From the NCBI RefSeq assembly GCF_003287895.1, contig NZ_CP030280.1:40001-104000 (forward strand): 64,000 nucleotides of DNA, given 5' to 3'. Source of the stretch: Blautia argi (GTDB lineage: Bacteria; Bacillota; Clostridia; Lachnospirales; Lachnospiraceae). This document shows, one piece after another, positions 22,395 through 31,343 of this stretch (position 1 is the first letter of the stretch; each line of letters starts with the position of its first letter). Both the position numbers and the translations under genes were made by a program. The notes below the pieces were generated by a model. That model had not been told where the DNA came from. It saw nothing but the letters and a program-made list of their open reading frames with translations, and ran no database searches.

Positions 22395-23867
22395 ATGAAG
22401 AAAATAAATGTGAAAGAAATGATGAGAAAGCATAAGGAACAGAAAACGCAAAATAAAAAGATTCTAAAGCATGGGGCATACAGCATGGCAGTGACGGCTG
22501 TGGTGATTGCAATTGTTGTAGTTCTGAATCTGGTAGTACAGGAAATTCCTTCAAAATACAGAGAAATTGACCTGAGCAGCCAGAAACTCTACACTATTGG
22601 AGAGCAGACAGAAAAGCTTTTAAAAAGTCTGAAAAAGGACGTGGAGCTGTATTATATTGCCCAGGACGGTTCCGAGAGCAGTGATATAGAAAAGCTGTTG
22701 GAAAAGTATGAAGAGGGAAGCAAGCATGTAAAGGTAGAACAGAAGGATCCTGCAGTTTATCCACAGTTTGCTGCTCAGTATACTTCTGAGTCAATCAGCA
22801 ACAACAGTATCATTGTGGTCTGTGGAGAGAAAAGCAAGGTTGTAGACTATAATTCCATGTACGAAACTTCTATTAATTACCAGACTTATTCCCAGGAAGT
22901 AACCGGGTTTGATGGAGAGGGTCAGCTTACCAGTGCAATTAACTATGTAGTGTCTGAGGATATGCCGATTTTGTATACGCTGGAAGGGCATGAAGAGGCT
23001 TCTATGAGTGAAACCATGAAGGAAATTGTGGAAAAGGCAAATATCCAGATGAAGAGTCTGAATCTGCTGTCAGAGGAAGCAGTACCTGAGGATACTGCAT
23101 GTCTGTTTATTTTTGCACCTGCCACAGATTTTACAAAAGAAGAAGCAGATAAGGTTATTGAGTATTTGGAAAATGGCGGAAAGGCTTTGGTTGTATCTAA
23201 TTATACAGACAAGGAGATGCCTAATTTTGAAGCGGTTCTGGAAAATTACGGCGTTCAGCCTGTAGATGGAATTGTAGTGGAAGGAAATACAGATAATTAT
23301 GTTTCTCAGAATCCCTATTATCTTCTTCCGAATGTAGAAAGCGGAGAAATTACTTCTGAGCTTTCCTCTAAGAGCAGATATGTGCTTATGCCTTTAGCCC
23401 AGGGGATTCGACAGACAGAGAATATGAGAGATACACTGGAAATCACCAGCCTTCTCACAACCTCTGACAGTGCATATTCCAAGACAAATCTGGAAGAAAT
23501 GCAGACTATGGAAAAGGAAGAAGGAGATATATCCGGTCCCTTTGATTTGGCGGTATCTATTCAGGAAAGCGTAGGAGAGGAAAAGGAAACGCAGATTGCT
23601 TACTTTGCATCAGCGGCGTTGTTTAACGACAGTATGAATGCCATGGTTTCAGGGGCGAACTATGAATTAATGTCAGCAGTTATTTCCTGGCTTTGCAGCA
23701 AAGAGAACAGCAATCCGATTTCCATTCCGGTAAAAACTTATGATACCACCAGACTTATGGTATCTACAGCAGACATTAATTTCTGGAGTATTTTTGTCAC
23801 AGGTGTGATTCCGGTATGTATTTTGCTTGTTGGTTTTGGAATTTGGATAAAGAGGAGAAAACAGTAA
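22395..23867 (+). CDS. GldG-like ABC transporter auxiliary protein
   Basis: A 490-aa protein with a cytoplasmic basic N-terminus, one helix at about residues 28-50, a large extracytoplasmic Gld/IFT52-like domain with E-I-D-L-S-S-Q-K-L-Y-T-I-G, and a C-terminal helix with basic tail. It thus spans the membrane twice with its bulk outside. The ATG at 22395 is preferred to an upstream TTG because GGAAA lies at suitable distance. Its place between the permease and the DUF4340 gene supports a role as exporter subunit. Confidence 0.85.
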   Translation: MKKINVKEMMRKHKEQKTQNKKILKHGAYSMAVTAVVIAIVVVLNLVVQEIPSKYREIDLSSQKLYTIGEQTEKLLKSLKKDVELYYIAQDGSESSDIEKLLEKYEEGSKHVKVEQKDPAVYPQFAAQYTSESISNNSIIVVCGEKSKVVDYNSMYETSINYQTYSQEVTGFDGEGQLTSAINYVVSEDMPILYTLEGHEEASMSETMKEIVEKANIQMKSLNLLSEEAVPEDTACLFIFAPATDFTKEEADKVIEYLENGGKALVVSNYTDKEMPNFEAVLENYGVQPVDGIVVEGNTDNYVSQNPYYLLPNVESGEITSELSSKSRYVLMPLAQGIRQTENMRDTLEITSLLTTSDSAYSKTNLEEMQTMEKEEGDISGPFDLAVSIQESVGEEKETQIAYFASAALFNDSMNAMVSGANYELMSAVISWLCSKENSNPISIPVKTYDTTRLMVSTADINFWSIFVTGVIPVCILLVGFGIWIKRRKQ

Positions 23868-23868
23868 T

Positions 23869-25413
23869 ATGAAAAAACAGAAAAAAGGGCTTCTGGCAGC
23901 CATTGTTGTTCTGGTTCTTCTCATAGGTGTTTATCTGGCGCTGCGGGCAGCAGCGCCGGAGGAAGACCAGTCTGCATCAACAGAGGCGGATACAAAAACA
24001 GCATTTGAGATAAAAGCAGAGGATATTTCAGAGCTTTCCATAGAAAATGGCAAGGAGAGCTATCATTTTTCTCGTAAAGAGGATAAATGGACTTACACAG
24101 AAGATGAGAACTTCCCCCTTAGTGAGTCACAGATTCAGAATGTAGTATCCAATCTGACTTCTATATCAGCAGTGAGAGAATTGGAAAATACAGAAAATTT
24201 AGCAGATTATGGATTAGATAATCCGGAAATACAGGTGACTGTAACAGATATAGAAGGAAAAGAAACAGAGTTAAAATTTGGCGATATCAATGACGCTGTG
24301 TCAGGCTGCTATATGAGCAAAAGTGGAAGCCACAAAGTTTATCTGGTAGATTCTTCCGTGAAAACCGGATTGGAAGTGAAGCTTACAGATTTGGCGGAAA
24401 AGGAAGAAATACCATCGATTGCGGCTTCTTCCGTAAAAAAGGTAGAAATAAACCGTAATAATGAAACACAGACTTTGGGAGAAGAGAAATCCTCGGAAAC
24501 AGGTTGGAGCTATAAAGACAGTGACGGTAGGATAATTGCAGCAGATAGTTCTAAGACAGGAGAATATATGAATCAGTATTCCACTGTAGCATGGAATGAT
24601 TTTGTTGCCTATGACACAGATAATCTGGCGGAGTATGGACTGGATAATCCAACAAAAGTTACTATTGATTATCAGGTGACAGAAAGTGTTCCTGAAGAGA
24701 AAGTGAAAGATACGGAGGAAGATGAGAAAGCCGACTCTGGAGAAAATGGTTCAGAAAAAGATGAGCATGCTCAGGGAGAAACAGAGGCTGTAAAAGAAGT
24801 AACGGTGGATAAGCAAGTGGTCTTTCTTATTGGAAAGCAGGACACAGAAGGAAATTATTATGCGAAGTTACAGGACGGTAAGTATGTATATACGCTATTG
24901 CAAAGTACTGTAGAGAGCATGCTCAATATAAATCCGGAAGAACTGGTGAGCAGTCTGGTGTCAGACTATTCCTTTGCTGACCTGGATAAGGTGACTTTTG
25001 TGAGAAATGAGCAGACGTATGCGGCTGTGAAAAAAGAGGTAGAAAAGGAGAAGAGTCCCAAAGGAAAAAACAGTGAGGAAGAGGACGCAGAGCCGGAAAC
25101 AGAAACAAAATATTATCTAAACGATAAAGAAATTGATAAAAATCTTTTTACAACCTTTTTTAGCACAGTTACTTCTATGGAATGGCAGGAACAGATAAAG
25201 AATGCTCAGGTCCAGGGTACGCCGGAGATGATGATTACTTTTGAAAAAGAGGGAGGTATTCAGAATACAGTTGAATATTATCCTTATGACACAAATTTCT
25301 ATCTGGAAAAAGATACGAAGGGAAACGAAACTCTGGTTAATAAAATGAAAGTAAAAGAAATGCTAGATTCCTTTGATTCTATGATAAAAAAATGGGAGAA
25401 AGGGAAAGAATAG
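23869..25413 (+). CDS. DUF4340 domain protein of the Gld-like exporter operon
   Basis: A 514-aa membrane-anchored extracytoplasmic protein. A helix at residues 6-26 is followed by two DUF4340-type repeats, each with a D-Y-G-L-D-N-P / E-Y-G-L-D-N-P motif near residues 105 and 257. Strongly acidic Lys/Glu-rich inserts (for example around residues 280-310 and 395-415) look like flexible linkers. DUF4340 proteins commonly accompany Gld-type ABC operons. The molecular function is unknown. Confidence 0.85.
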   Translation: MKKQKKGLLAAIVVLVLLIGVYLALRAAAPEEDQSASTEADTKTAFEIKAEDISELSIENGKESYHFSRKEDKWTYTEDENFPLSESQIQNVVSNLTSISAVRELENTENLADYGLDNPEIQVTVTDIEGKETELKFGDINDAVSGCYMSKSGSHKVYLVDSSVKTGLEVKLTDLAEKEEIPSIAASSVKKVEINRNNETQTLGEEKSSETGWSYKDSDGRIIAADSSKTGEYMNQYSTVAWNDFVAYDTDNLAEYGLDNPTKVTIDYQVTESVPEEKVKDTEEDEKADSGENGSEKDEHAQGETEAVKEVTVDKQVVFLIGKQDTEGNYYAKLQDGKYVYTLLQSTVESMLNINPEELVSSLVSDYSFADLDKVTFVRNEQTYAAVKKEVEKEKSPKGKNSEEEDAEPETETKYYLNDKEIDKNLFTTFFSTVTSMEWQEQIKNAQVQGTPEMMITFEKEGGIQNTVEYYPYDTNFYLEKDTKGNETLVNKMKVKEMLDSFDSMIKKWEKGKE

Positions 25414-25458
25414 CAATAAATGAGATGTTAGACAGATGAAGAAAACTATAAGTAAAAA

Positions 25459-25474
25459 TGTTTCATGTGAAACA
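25459..25474. other. parS: parS centromere site 1
   Basis: TGTTTCATGTGAAACA differs from the consensus TGTTTCACGTGAAACA at a single base. It is a ParB binding site next to the parAB genes and 8-13 kb from oriC. Confidence 0.93.
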
Positions 25475-25530
25475 TTGGCATAGAATGGAAATAAAGGAGA
25501 AAAGGTACAAGGAGATTTTAAACATGTAGG

Positions 25531-25576
25531 TGAGAAAGAGGAGAATGTTTCACGTGAAACACTCTCCTCTTTCTCA
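25531..25576. other. parS: parS site 2 nested in a 46-bp palindrome
   Basis: The exact consensus TGTTTCACGTGAAACA is at 25546-25561. It is flanked by 14-bp arms TGAGAAAGAGGAGA (25531-25544) and the exact complement at 25563-25576, with only one unpaired A/C pair between arm and core. The whole element can form a 22-bp stem. It lies between the convergent DUF4340 and hydrolase genes, so it could double as a terminator, although no long T run follows. Confidence 0.92.
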
Positions 25577-25586
25577 TAAATAAAAA

Positions 25587-26540
25587 TTAAAGGTAGATGT
25601 TTAAAGTTTCTAAAAAATCTTCGGAAGTTTCTAACTGTGGCAGATGTTTAGCTCGTTTCAATGTGCAGGTTTCTACTGCAGGATTTAATTCTGTATAGGT
25701 ATGTGCAATTTCTTCTCCATCGGGTTCTGCTTCTCCTGTGAGAATTACAATGCTTTGGTTAATATTTTTCAAAGCATGGGTAATGCTGTTATTTGTATAG
25801 AGCCCACAAATGCTGGAAAGTAAGAATTTGGAGTGACCAAAATCCTTGTGGGCTGCTTCATAGTAGGTATCAATCAGTTCTGGCGTAATATGGAAAGGAT
25901 TGTACAGGTATTTTTCAGTAAATAAAAGTTGTACGTTGCTTTGACTGCTTTTCATATTGTATATCAGGGTGCCAAATACAGGTATTTCCAATAAAAACTT
26001 ATAAAGCTTGCTACGTTTGCCAGGGGCTTTATTCAAGCTTGCCGGTGCAGGAGGATTTATCAGAAGTAATTTACCAAACAAATCCGGTTCACTGTGGCAG
26101 GCAAGTAGTACAAAGGAAGCTGAGTAACCGCAGACAGCAATATCTGTTTTCTCATGAATTACATTTTTGATAAAATCGCATACAAGCTGAACATATAAAT
26201 AATTTGTATAAGTAATTTTTGGCTTTTCTGAACGTCCGCATCCAAGTAAATCAACAGCATATACGGTATGCTGTTTTGCCAGTTCATCTATCACCTGATT
26301 CCACTCATAAGCAGAACTATAAACCGTTAAATCATGAATTAAAAGGAGTGGAGAACCGCTTCCCTTCTTTTGATAATAAATATTACCGAAACGCCAGTTA
26401 TAGAAATTTTTCGCAGAAGAATGCAACAGATTTTTAAGTGCTGCTGTAGCGAAAATAATACGATTGATTACATAAATGACGCCTGTTGCTAAGGTGAAAA
26501 GAATGCTTATAGTTAGCAACTTATGCTTGTTTTTCCTCAT
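25587..26540 (-). CDS. Alpha/beta hydrolase fold protein, membrane-anchored
   Basis: A 317-aa hydrolase of unknown substrate. A hydrophobic N-terminal helix (about residues 8-30) should anchor it. The fold shows H-D-L-T near the oxyanion strand, L-L-G-C-G-R-S-E-K-P, the nucleophile elbow G-Y-S-A-S and the late histidine in A-K-H-L-P-Q-L-E. The ATG at 26540 is used; a GTG four codons earlier overlaps the AGGAGG site and is less likely. It is transcribed against parA and lies between parS sites 2 and 3, which is unusual for this locus. Confidence 0.85.
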   Translation of the reverse strand: MRKNKHKLLTISILFTLATGVIYVINRIIFATAALKNLLHSSAKNFYNWRFGNIYYQKKGSGSPLLLIHDLTVYSSAYEWNQVIDELAKQHTVYAVDLLGCGRSEKPKITYTNYLYVQLVCDFIKNVIHEKTDIAVCGYSASFVLLACHSEPDLFGKLLLINPPAPASLNKAPGKRSKLYKFLLEIPVFGTLIYNMKSSQSNVQLLFTEKYLYNPFHITPELIDTYYEAAHKDFGHSKFLLSSICGLYTNNSITHALKNINQSIVILTGEAEPDGEEIAHTYTELNPAVETCTLKRAKHLPQLETSEDFLETLNIYL

Positions 26541-26658
26541 GAAAATGTACACCTCCTAAAAAGAATATATATAAATATTATAAAACATTCAAATAGAATA
26601 TACAAGAAAAAATGGCACTGTTCAAAAAGTGTTTAAATAGCTTGTGGAAGAAAAAGAA

Positions 26659-26674
26659 TGTTTCACATGAAACA
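26659..26674. other. parS: parS centromere site 3
   Basis: TGTTTCACATGAAACA is the reverse complement form of site 1 and one base off consensus. It lies just upstream of the parA promoter (TATAAT at 26704-26709), so ParB bound here could also repress parAB. Confidence 0.92.
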
Positions 26675-26762
26675 TTGTTCTGGCAATCAAATAGGAAAGG
26701 TGTTATAATGATTTGTGATATATTACACATAAAGATACTCATCATAATAAGGGGAAATTTAA

Positions 26763-27533
26763 GTGGGAAGAATTATTGCAATCGCAAATCAAAAAGGTGG
26801 CGTAGGAAAATCCACTACAGCCATTAATCTGTCTGCATGTCTTGCGGAAAAAAATCAAAAAGTGCTTTTGATTGACATCGACCCTCAGGGAAATACAACC
26901 AGCGGCGTAGGGGTTGATAAAGATAATGCAGAGGCAACGCTTTATGAATTACTGGTAGGAGCTTGTGAGTTAAAGGATTGTATCATTGAAAATGTATATG
27001 AAAACTTATCCTTGATTCCTGCAAATGTAAATCTTGCTGGTGCAGAAATAGAATTAGTAGGCGTTGAAGGCAGAGAATATCTGCTAAAAAATCAGATTGA
27101 CACAATTAAGGATAAGTATGATTTTGTTATTATGGATTGTCCCCCATCGTTAAACATTTTAACAATCAATGCTATGACCACAGCAAACTCCGTGTTAGTT
27201 CCAATTCAGTGTGAATATTATGCGCTGGAAGGATTAACTCAGTTGATTCATACCATTGAACTGGTGCAGGAAAGACTAAATTCTGAGCTGGTTATTGAAG
27301 GGGTTGTATTCACCATGTATGATGCAAGAACGAATCTCTCTCTTCAGGTTGTGGAAAATGTAAAGAATAATTTAAATCAATCCATTTACAAAACCATTAT
27401 TCCGAGAAATGTCCGTCTGGCTGAGGCTCCCAGCTATGGTATGCCGATTAATCTGTATGACACAAGGTCTGTGGGTGCAGAAAGCTATCGACTTTTAGCT
27501 GAAGAGGTTTTGAATAGGGAGGAAGAGGAATGA
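26763..27533 (+). CDS. parA: Chromosome partitioning ATPase ParA (Soj)
   Basis: Deviant Walker ATPase that moves or loads ParB-parS complexes and can influence DnaA. The 256-aa protein starts at a GTG with [19 protein letters not shown] (the K-G-G-V-G-K-S deviant Walker A), then D-I-D-P-Q-G-N and M-D-C-P-P-S. It overlaps parB by 4 bp (ATGA), so the two are translationally coupled. Confidence 0.97.
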   Translation: MGRIIAIANQKGGVGKSTTAINLSACLAEKNQKVLLIDIDPQGNTTSGVGVDKDNAEATLYELLVGACELKDCIIENVYENLSLIPANVNLAGAEIELVGVEGREYLLKNQIDTIKDKYDFVIMDCPPSLNILTINAMTTANSVLVPIQCEYYALEGLTQLIHTIELVQERLNSELVIEGVVFTMYDARTNLSLQVVENVKNNLNQSIYKTIIPRNVRLAEAPSYGMPINLYDTRSVGAESYRLLAEEVLNREEEE

Positions 27534-28471
27534 CGGTAAGAAAGGGAGGATTAGGAAGAGGACTTGACGCAATGATAAGTGAAACTGCTGTCAATCCTAA
27601 ATCAGCGGCAGCTAAAAAGCCGGCTATTCGTACTGTGAATACAAGTAAAAAAGACACAGAAGAAAAAAAGGAACTGGAAGGTTCGGCGCTGATGGTTAAG
27701 ATGACACAGATAGAACCCAATCAAAGTCAGCCGAGGAAGCAATTTGATGAAGATGCGCTTCTTGAGTTATCTGAGTCTATTAAACAGTTCGGTGTGCTTC
27801 AGCCTCTTTTAGTTCAGAAAAAAGGGGATTATTATGAAATTATTGCAGGGGAAAGAAGATGGAGAGCTTCAAAGCTTGCAGGCGTGAAGGAAGTACCAGT
27901 TATTGTCAAGGATTTTACGGAGCAGGAAACTGTGGAGATTTCCCTTATTGAGAACATTCAGCGAGAAAATCTGAATCCCATTGAAGAAGCAGCAGCCTAT
28001 AAACGTTTGATGGACGAATTTCATCTGAAACAGGACGCTATTGCTGAGAGAGTTTCCAAAAGCAGAACAGCAGTAACAAACTCTATGCGTCTTTTGAAAC
28101 TGGACGAGAGAGTACAGCAAATGCTGGTAGATGAAATGCTTACAACAGGACATGCCAGAGCTTTACTGCCAATAGAAAATAAGGAAGAGCAGTATGCAGC
28201 CGCAGTAAAGGTGTTCGACGAAAAATTAAACGTAAGAGAAACAGAAAAACTGGTTAAGATGCTTTTAAATCCAACAGACCCCAAGCCTGAGAAAGAAAAA
28301 AATACAGCGGAAGACCTGGCGTATGAACATTTGGAAGAAAAAATTAAAAGCATTATAGGATCAAAGGTTGCTATACGCAGAAAAAATCACGACAAAGGAA
28401 AAATAGAAATCGAATACTATTCCCAGGAAGAACTGGAACGTATTGTGGAACTATTGGAAAGTGTAAAGTAA
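27530..28471 (+). CDS. parB: Chromosome partitioning protein ParB (Spo0J)
   Basis: CTP-dependent parS-binding clamp, 313 aa. The N-terminal segment L-G-R-G-L-D-A-M-I is the ParA-activating peptide. The CTPase fold has G-E-R-R-W-R-A-S and [15 protein letters not shown] helix-turn-helix follows and a C-terminal dimer domain closes the protein. Three parS sites lie within 2 kb upstream. Confidence 0.97.
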   Translation: MTVRKGGLGRGLDAMISETAVNPKSAAAKKPAIRTVNTSKKDTEEKKELEGSALMVKMTQIEPNQSQPRKQFDEDALLELSESIKQFGVLQPLLVQKKGDYYEIIAGERRWRASKLAGVKEVPVIVKDFTEQETVEISLIENIQRENLNPIEEAAAYKRLMDEFHLKQDAIAERVSKSRTAVTNSMRLLKLDERVQQMLVDEMLTTGHARALLPIENKEEQYAAAVKVFDEKLNVRETEKLVKMLLNPTDPKPEKEKNTAEDLAYEHLEEKIKSIIGSKVAIRRKNHDKGKIEIEYYSQEELERIVELLESVK

Positions 28472-28489
28472 AAGGAGTGCAACATACAC

Positions 28490-29014
28490 ATGAAGAATTT
28501 TATTAACAGTCTTCAGTCCTGCTCCGGTATTTTATTACTTATGCTTTTAATAGTTGTGGTAATACTATTAGTATGCGTGTTTAATTTATCATTGGGACTT
28601 AACAGACTGAGTAGAAAATACGCTATTTTCATGAAGGGAAAAGATGCACAATCTCTGGAAAAGCTGTTTAAGAGAAAGTTTGATTTGATTGAAAAGCTGG
28701 CGGTGAATTCAGAGATAAACTCAGAAAATATTACAAAGCTGGAAAAATTGCAGAATATGATGCTGGATAAATACGGTATCGTAAAATATGATGCATTTGA
28801 GGATATGGGTGGTAAGCTGAGTTTTGTGCTGGCAATGCTGGATAATAATAATACAGGCTTTTTGCTGAATGCGATTCACAGTCGTGAAAACTGTTTCCTC
28901 TATATTAAGGAAATAGTGAATGGCGAATCTTATGTGGCGCTTAGTGACGAAGAGGTTGAAGCGTTGAGAAAAGCTGTGAATTTTGGTATTGAAGAAAATG
29001 AATTTGACATATAA
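28490..29014 (+). CDS. DUF4446 family membrane protein
   Basis: A 174-aa protein with one N-terminal helix (about residues 15-38), then a cytoplasmic domain with K-Y-D-A-F-E-D-M-G-G-K-L-S-F-V-L-A-M-L-D. This conserved block is the DUF4446 hallmark. The family is regularly found directly after parB in Firmicutes, as here (18 bp gap), suggesting a role near the origin or division machinery, but no function is established. Confidence 0.9.
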   Translation: MKNFINSLQSCSGILLLMLLIVVVILLVCVFNLSLGLNRLSRKYAIFMKGKDAQSLEKLFKRKFDLIEKLAVNSEINSENITKLEKLQNMMLDKYGIVKYDAFEDMGGKLSFVLAMLDNNNTGFLLNAIHSRENCFLYIKEIVNGESYVALSDEEVEALRKAVNFGIEENEFDI

Positions 29015-29047
29015 TTCATAAGAATTAAGAAGAAAAGGAGATTAAAG

Positions 29048-30334
29048 ATGTTAGATATTAGATTTTTGAGAGAAAATCCAGATGTGGTAAGACAGAATAT
29101 TAAGAATAAATTCCAGGATAGCAAGCTTCCATTGGTAGACGAAGTTATTGAGCTGGATAAGAGAAATAGAAAAATCAAACAGGAAGTAGAAGCCTTAAGA
29201 GCAGACAGAAATAAAATTTCCAAAATGATTGGCGGTTTGATGAAGGAAGGAAAAAGAGAAGAAGCAGAAGAGGCAAAAAAACAGGTTACGGCTAATGCAG
29301 AAACCGTAGAAAAACTTTCTGCTGAAGAAAAAGAAGTGGAAGAAAAAATCAAAACCATTATGATGACAATTCCGAACATCATTGACCCGTCTGTTCCTAT
29401 TGGAAAAGATGACAGTGAAAATGTGGAAGTACAGAAATACGGAGAACCGGTTGTGCCGGATTATGAGATTCCATATCATGCAGATATTATGGAAAGCTTT
29501 AATGGTATTGACCTGGACAGCGCAAGAAAAGTAGCCGGAAACGGATTTTATTATCTCATGGGAGATATTGCGAGATTACATTCAGCAGTGATTTCCTATG
29601 CAAGAGATTTTATGATTGATCGCGGATTTACCTATTGCATTCCACCTTATATGATTCGTAGCGATGTGGTGACAGGCGTTATGAGTTTTGCGGAAATGGA
29701 CGCCATGATGTATAAGATTGAAGGAGAAGACCTGTATCTTATCGGAACCAGCGAACATTCCATGATTGGTAAATTTATTGATACCATTATTCCGGAGGAA
29801 GAATTGCCAAAAACTCTGACAAGCTATTCTCCATGTTTCCGTAAAGAAAAAGGCGCACATGGACTGGAGGAAAGAGGCGTATACAGAATTCATCAGTTTG
29901 AGAAACAGGAGATGATTGTGGTTTGTAAGCCGGAAGAAAGTCCTATGTGGTTTGATAAATTGTGGCAGAACACCGTAGATTTATTCCGTTCTCTGGATAT
30001 TCCGGTAAGAACACTGGAATGCTGCTCCGGAGATTTGGCTGATTTGAAGGTGAAATCTGTAGACGTGGAAGCATGGTCACCAAGACAGAAGAAATATTTT
30101 GAAGTAGGAAGCTGCTCTAATCTGGGTGATGCACAGGCAAGAAGACTGAAAATCCGTGTGAACGGTAAGGGTGAAAAATATCTTGCACACACACTGAATA
30201 ATACTGTTGTTGCACCGCCGAGAATGTTAATTGCATTCCTGGAAAACAATCTGCAGGCAGATGGTTCTGTGAAAATTCCGGAAGCATTAAGACCATACAT
30301 GGGCGGCAAGGAAGCGATTATTCCGAACAAATAA
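29048..30334 (+). CDS. serS: Seryl-tRNA synthetase
   Basis: Charges tRNA-Ser. The 428-aa class II synthetase starts with M-L-D-I-R-F-L-R-E-N-P-D and has a long N-terminal coiled coil (about residues 30-105, rich in Lys/Glu). Motif 2 is in F-R-K-E-K-G-A-H-G and motif 3 near N-G-K-G-E-K-Y, with A-P-P-R-M-L close to the end. Length is normal. Confidence 0.97.
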   Translation: MLDIRFLRENPDVVRQNIKNKFQDSKLPLVDEVIELDKRNRKIKQEVEALRADRNKISKMIGGLMKEGKREEAEEAKKQVTANAETVEKLSAEEKEVEEKIKTIMMTIPNIIDPSVPIGKDDSENVEVQKYGEPVVPDYEIPYHADIMESFNGIDLDSARKVAGNGFYYLMGDIARLHSAVISYARDFMIDRGFTYCIPPYMIRSDVVTGVMSFAEMDAMMYKIEGEDLYLIGTSEHSMIGKFIDTIIPEEELPKTLTSYSPCFRKEKGAHGLEERGVYRIHQFEKQEMIVVCKPEESPMWFDKLWQNTVDLFRSLDIPVRTLECCSGDLADLKVKSVDVEAWSPRQKKYFEVGSCSNLGDAQARRLKIRVNGKGEKYLAHTLNNTVVAPPRMLIAFLENNLQADGSVKIPEALRPYMGGKEAIIPNK

Positions 30335-30348
30335 ATGGAGGTTGCGTA

Positions 30349-31233
30349 TTGCACAGTTATTTAAAAGCAATCGGTTTTTCTGATATTACAGATAAAAAGG
30401 AGCTGGACGCAATCCTGAAAGAAGTTATCCAAATGTATGATGAAAAAATTGTGATTGAAGACAGCAGACACCGTTTGTTTGCAGAATTGTCAAAGATGTT
30501 TGGGTGTGATTTCGGGATTACTGTGTGCGGAGAATACGATGAAAATAATGAGTTCCAGATGGAATATTATTTTCCGTATTTCCGCGGCACAGGCGTTACC
30601 CTGAGGGAGCAGGTCAGTATTGAAAAGCATGCAGGAAAGGAATCCTTTGCCGGAGCATGTGATGACATGCGGATAGGAGTCACGATTATTTTCTATCTGC
30701 AGAATGCAGGGGAATATCTGACCCAGAGAGGAAGAGGAAACTTTTCCGGTGGGGCATACAGTGTGACTTTATCCGGATTGGCAAGGACAGGAACAATTCT
30801 TCTTCCTGTTTGGAAATCAGAAGGGCAGGAAATTCAGAACCGCATGGACGCGGCAAATCGCGGCAGGCTTATAGCAGCAGCGAAAAACGGGGACGAAGAG
30901 GCAATGGAGAGCCTTACCATTGAGGATATGGATACTTATGCTATGATTTCCAAAAGAATTGAAAACGAGGACATTTACAGTATTGTAGATACATATTTTA
31001 TGCCGTATGGAATGGAATGTGATTTATACAGCATTATGGGTGAAATTCTGGAATGTTCAAAAATGCATAATGTCAGAACTGAAGAAGCTGTTTACGAAAT
31101 GCGGATAGCATGCAATGATATAGAACTGGACGTCTGCATCAATGAAAAAGATTTGATGGGGATTCCTGAAGTGGGAAGACGGTTTAAGGGAGTTGTGTGG
31201 CTGCAGGGCTATGTAGAATTTGGTATGATGTAA
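30349..31233 (+). CDS. DUF3881 family protein
   Basis: A 294-aa cytoplasmic protein without membrane segments. It has Y-L-K-A-I-G-F-S near the start and the conserved block Y-Y-F-P-Y-F-R-G-T-G followed by E-K-H-A-G-K-E-S-F-A-G-A-C-D-D, which I recognise as DUF3881, a family common in Lachnospiraceae. The start is TTG at 30349 behind TGGAGG. It follows serS by 14 bp and may share its transcript. Function is unknown. Confidence 0.8.
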   Translation: MHSYLKAIGFSDITDKKELDAILKEVIQMYDEKIVIEDSRHRLFAELSKMFGCDFGITVCGEYDENNEFQMEYYFPYFRGTGVTLREQVSIEKHAGKESFAGACDDMRIGVTIIFYLQNAGEYLTQRGRGNFSGGAYSVTLSGLARTGTILLPVWKSEGQEIQNRMDAANRGRLIAAAKNGDEEAMESLTIEDMDTYAMISKRIENEDIYSIVDTYFMPYGMECDLYSIMGEILECSKMHNVRTEEAVYEMRIACNDIELDVCINEKDLMGIPEVGRRFKGVVWLQGYVEFGMM

Positions 31234-31240
31234 AGAAAGA

Positions 31241-31310
31241 GCTGTCACTTGAAAACACAGTGGGAACAGGATATGATTCCGGGTAAGTGTTTGGGGTGGC
31301 AGCCTTTTTT
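31241..31310 (+). terminator. Terminator after the DUF3881 gene
   Basis: GCTGTCAC at 31241-31248 pairs with GTGGCAGC at 31296-31303 (one G-T wobble), followed by TTTTTT. It separates the origin-linked block from the sugar locus. Confidence 0.7.
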
Positions 31311-31343
31311 AGAAATAAACCGCTTGAAATACGGGAGGACAGT

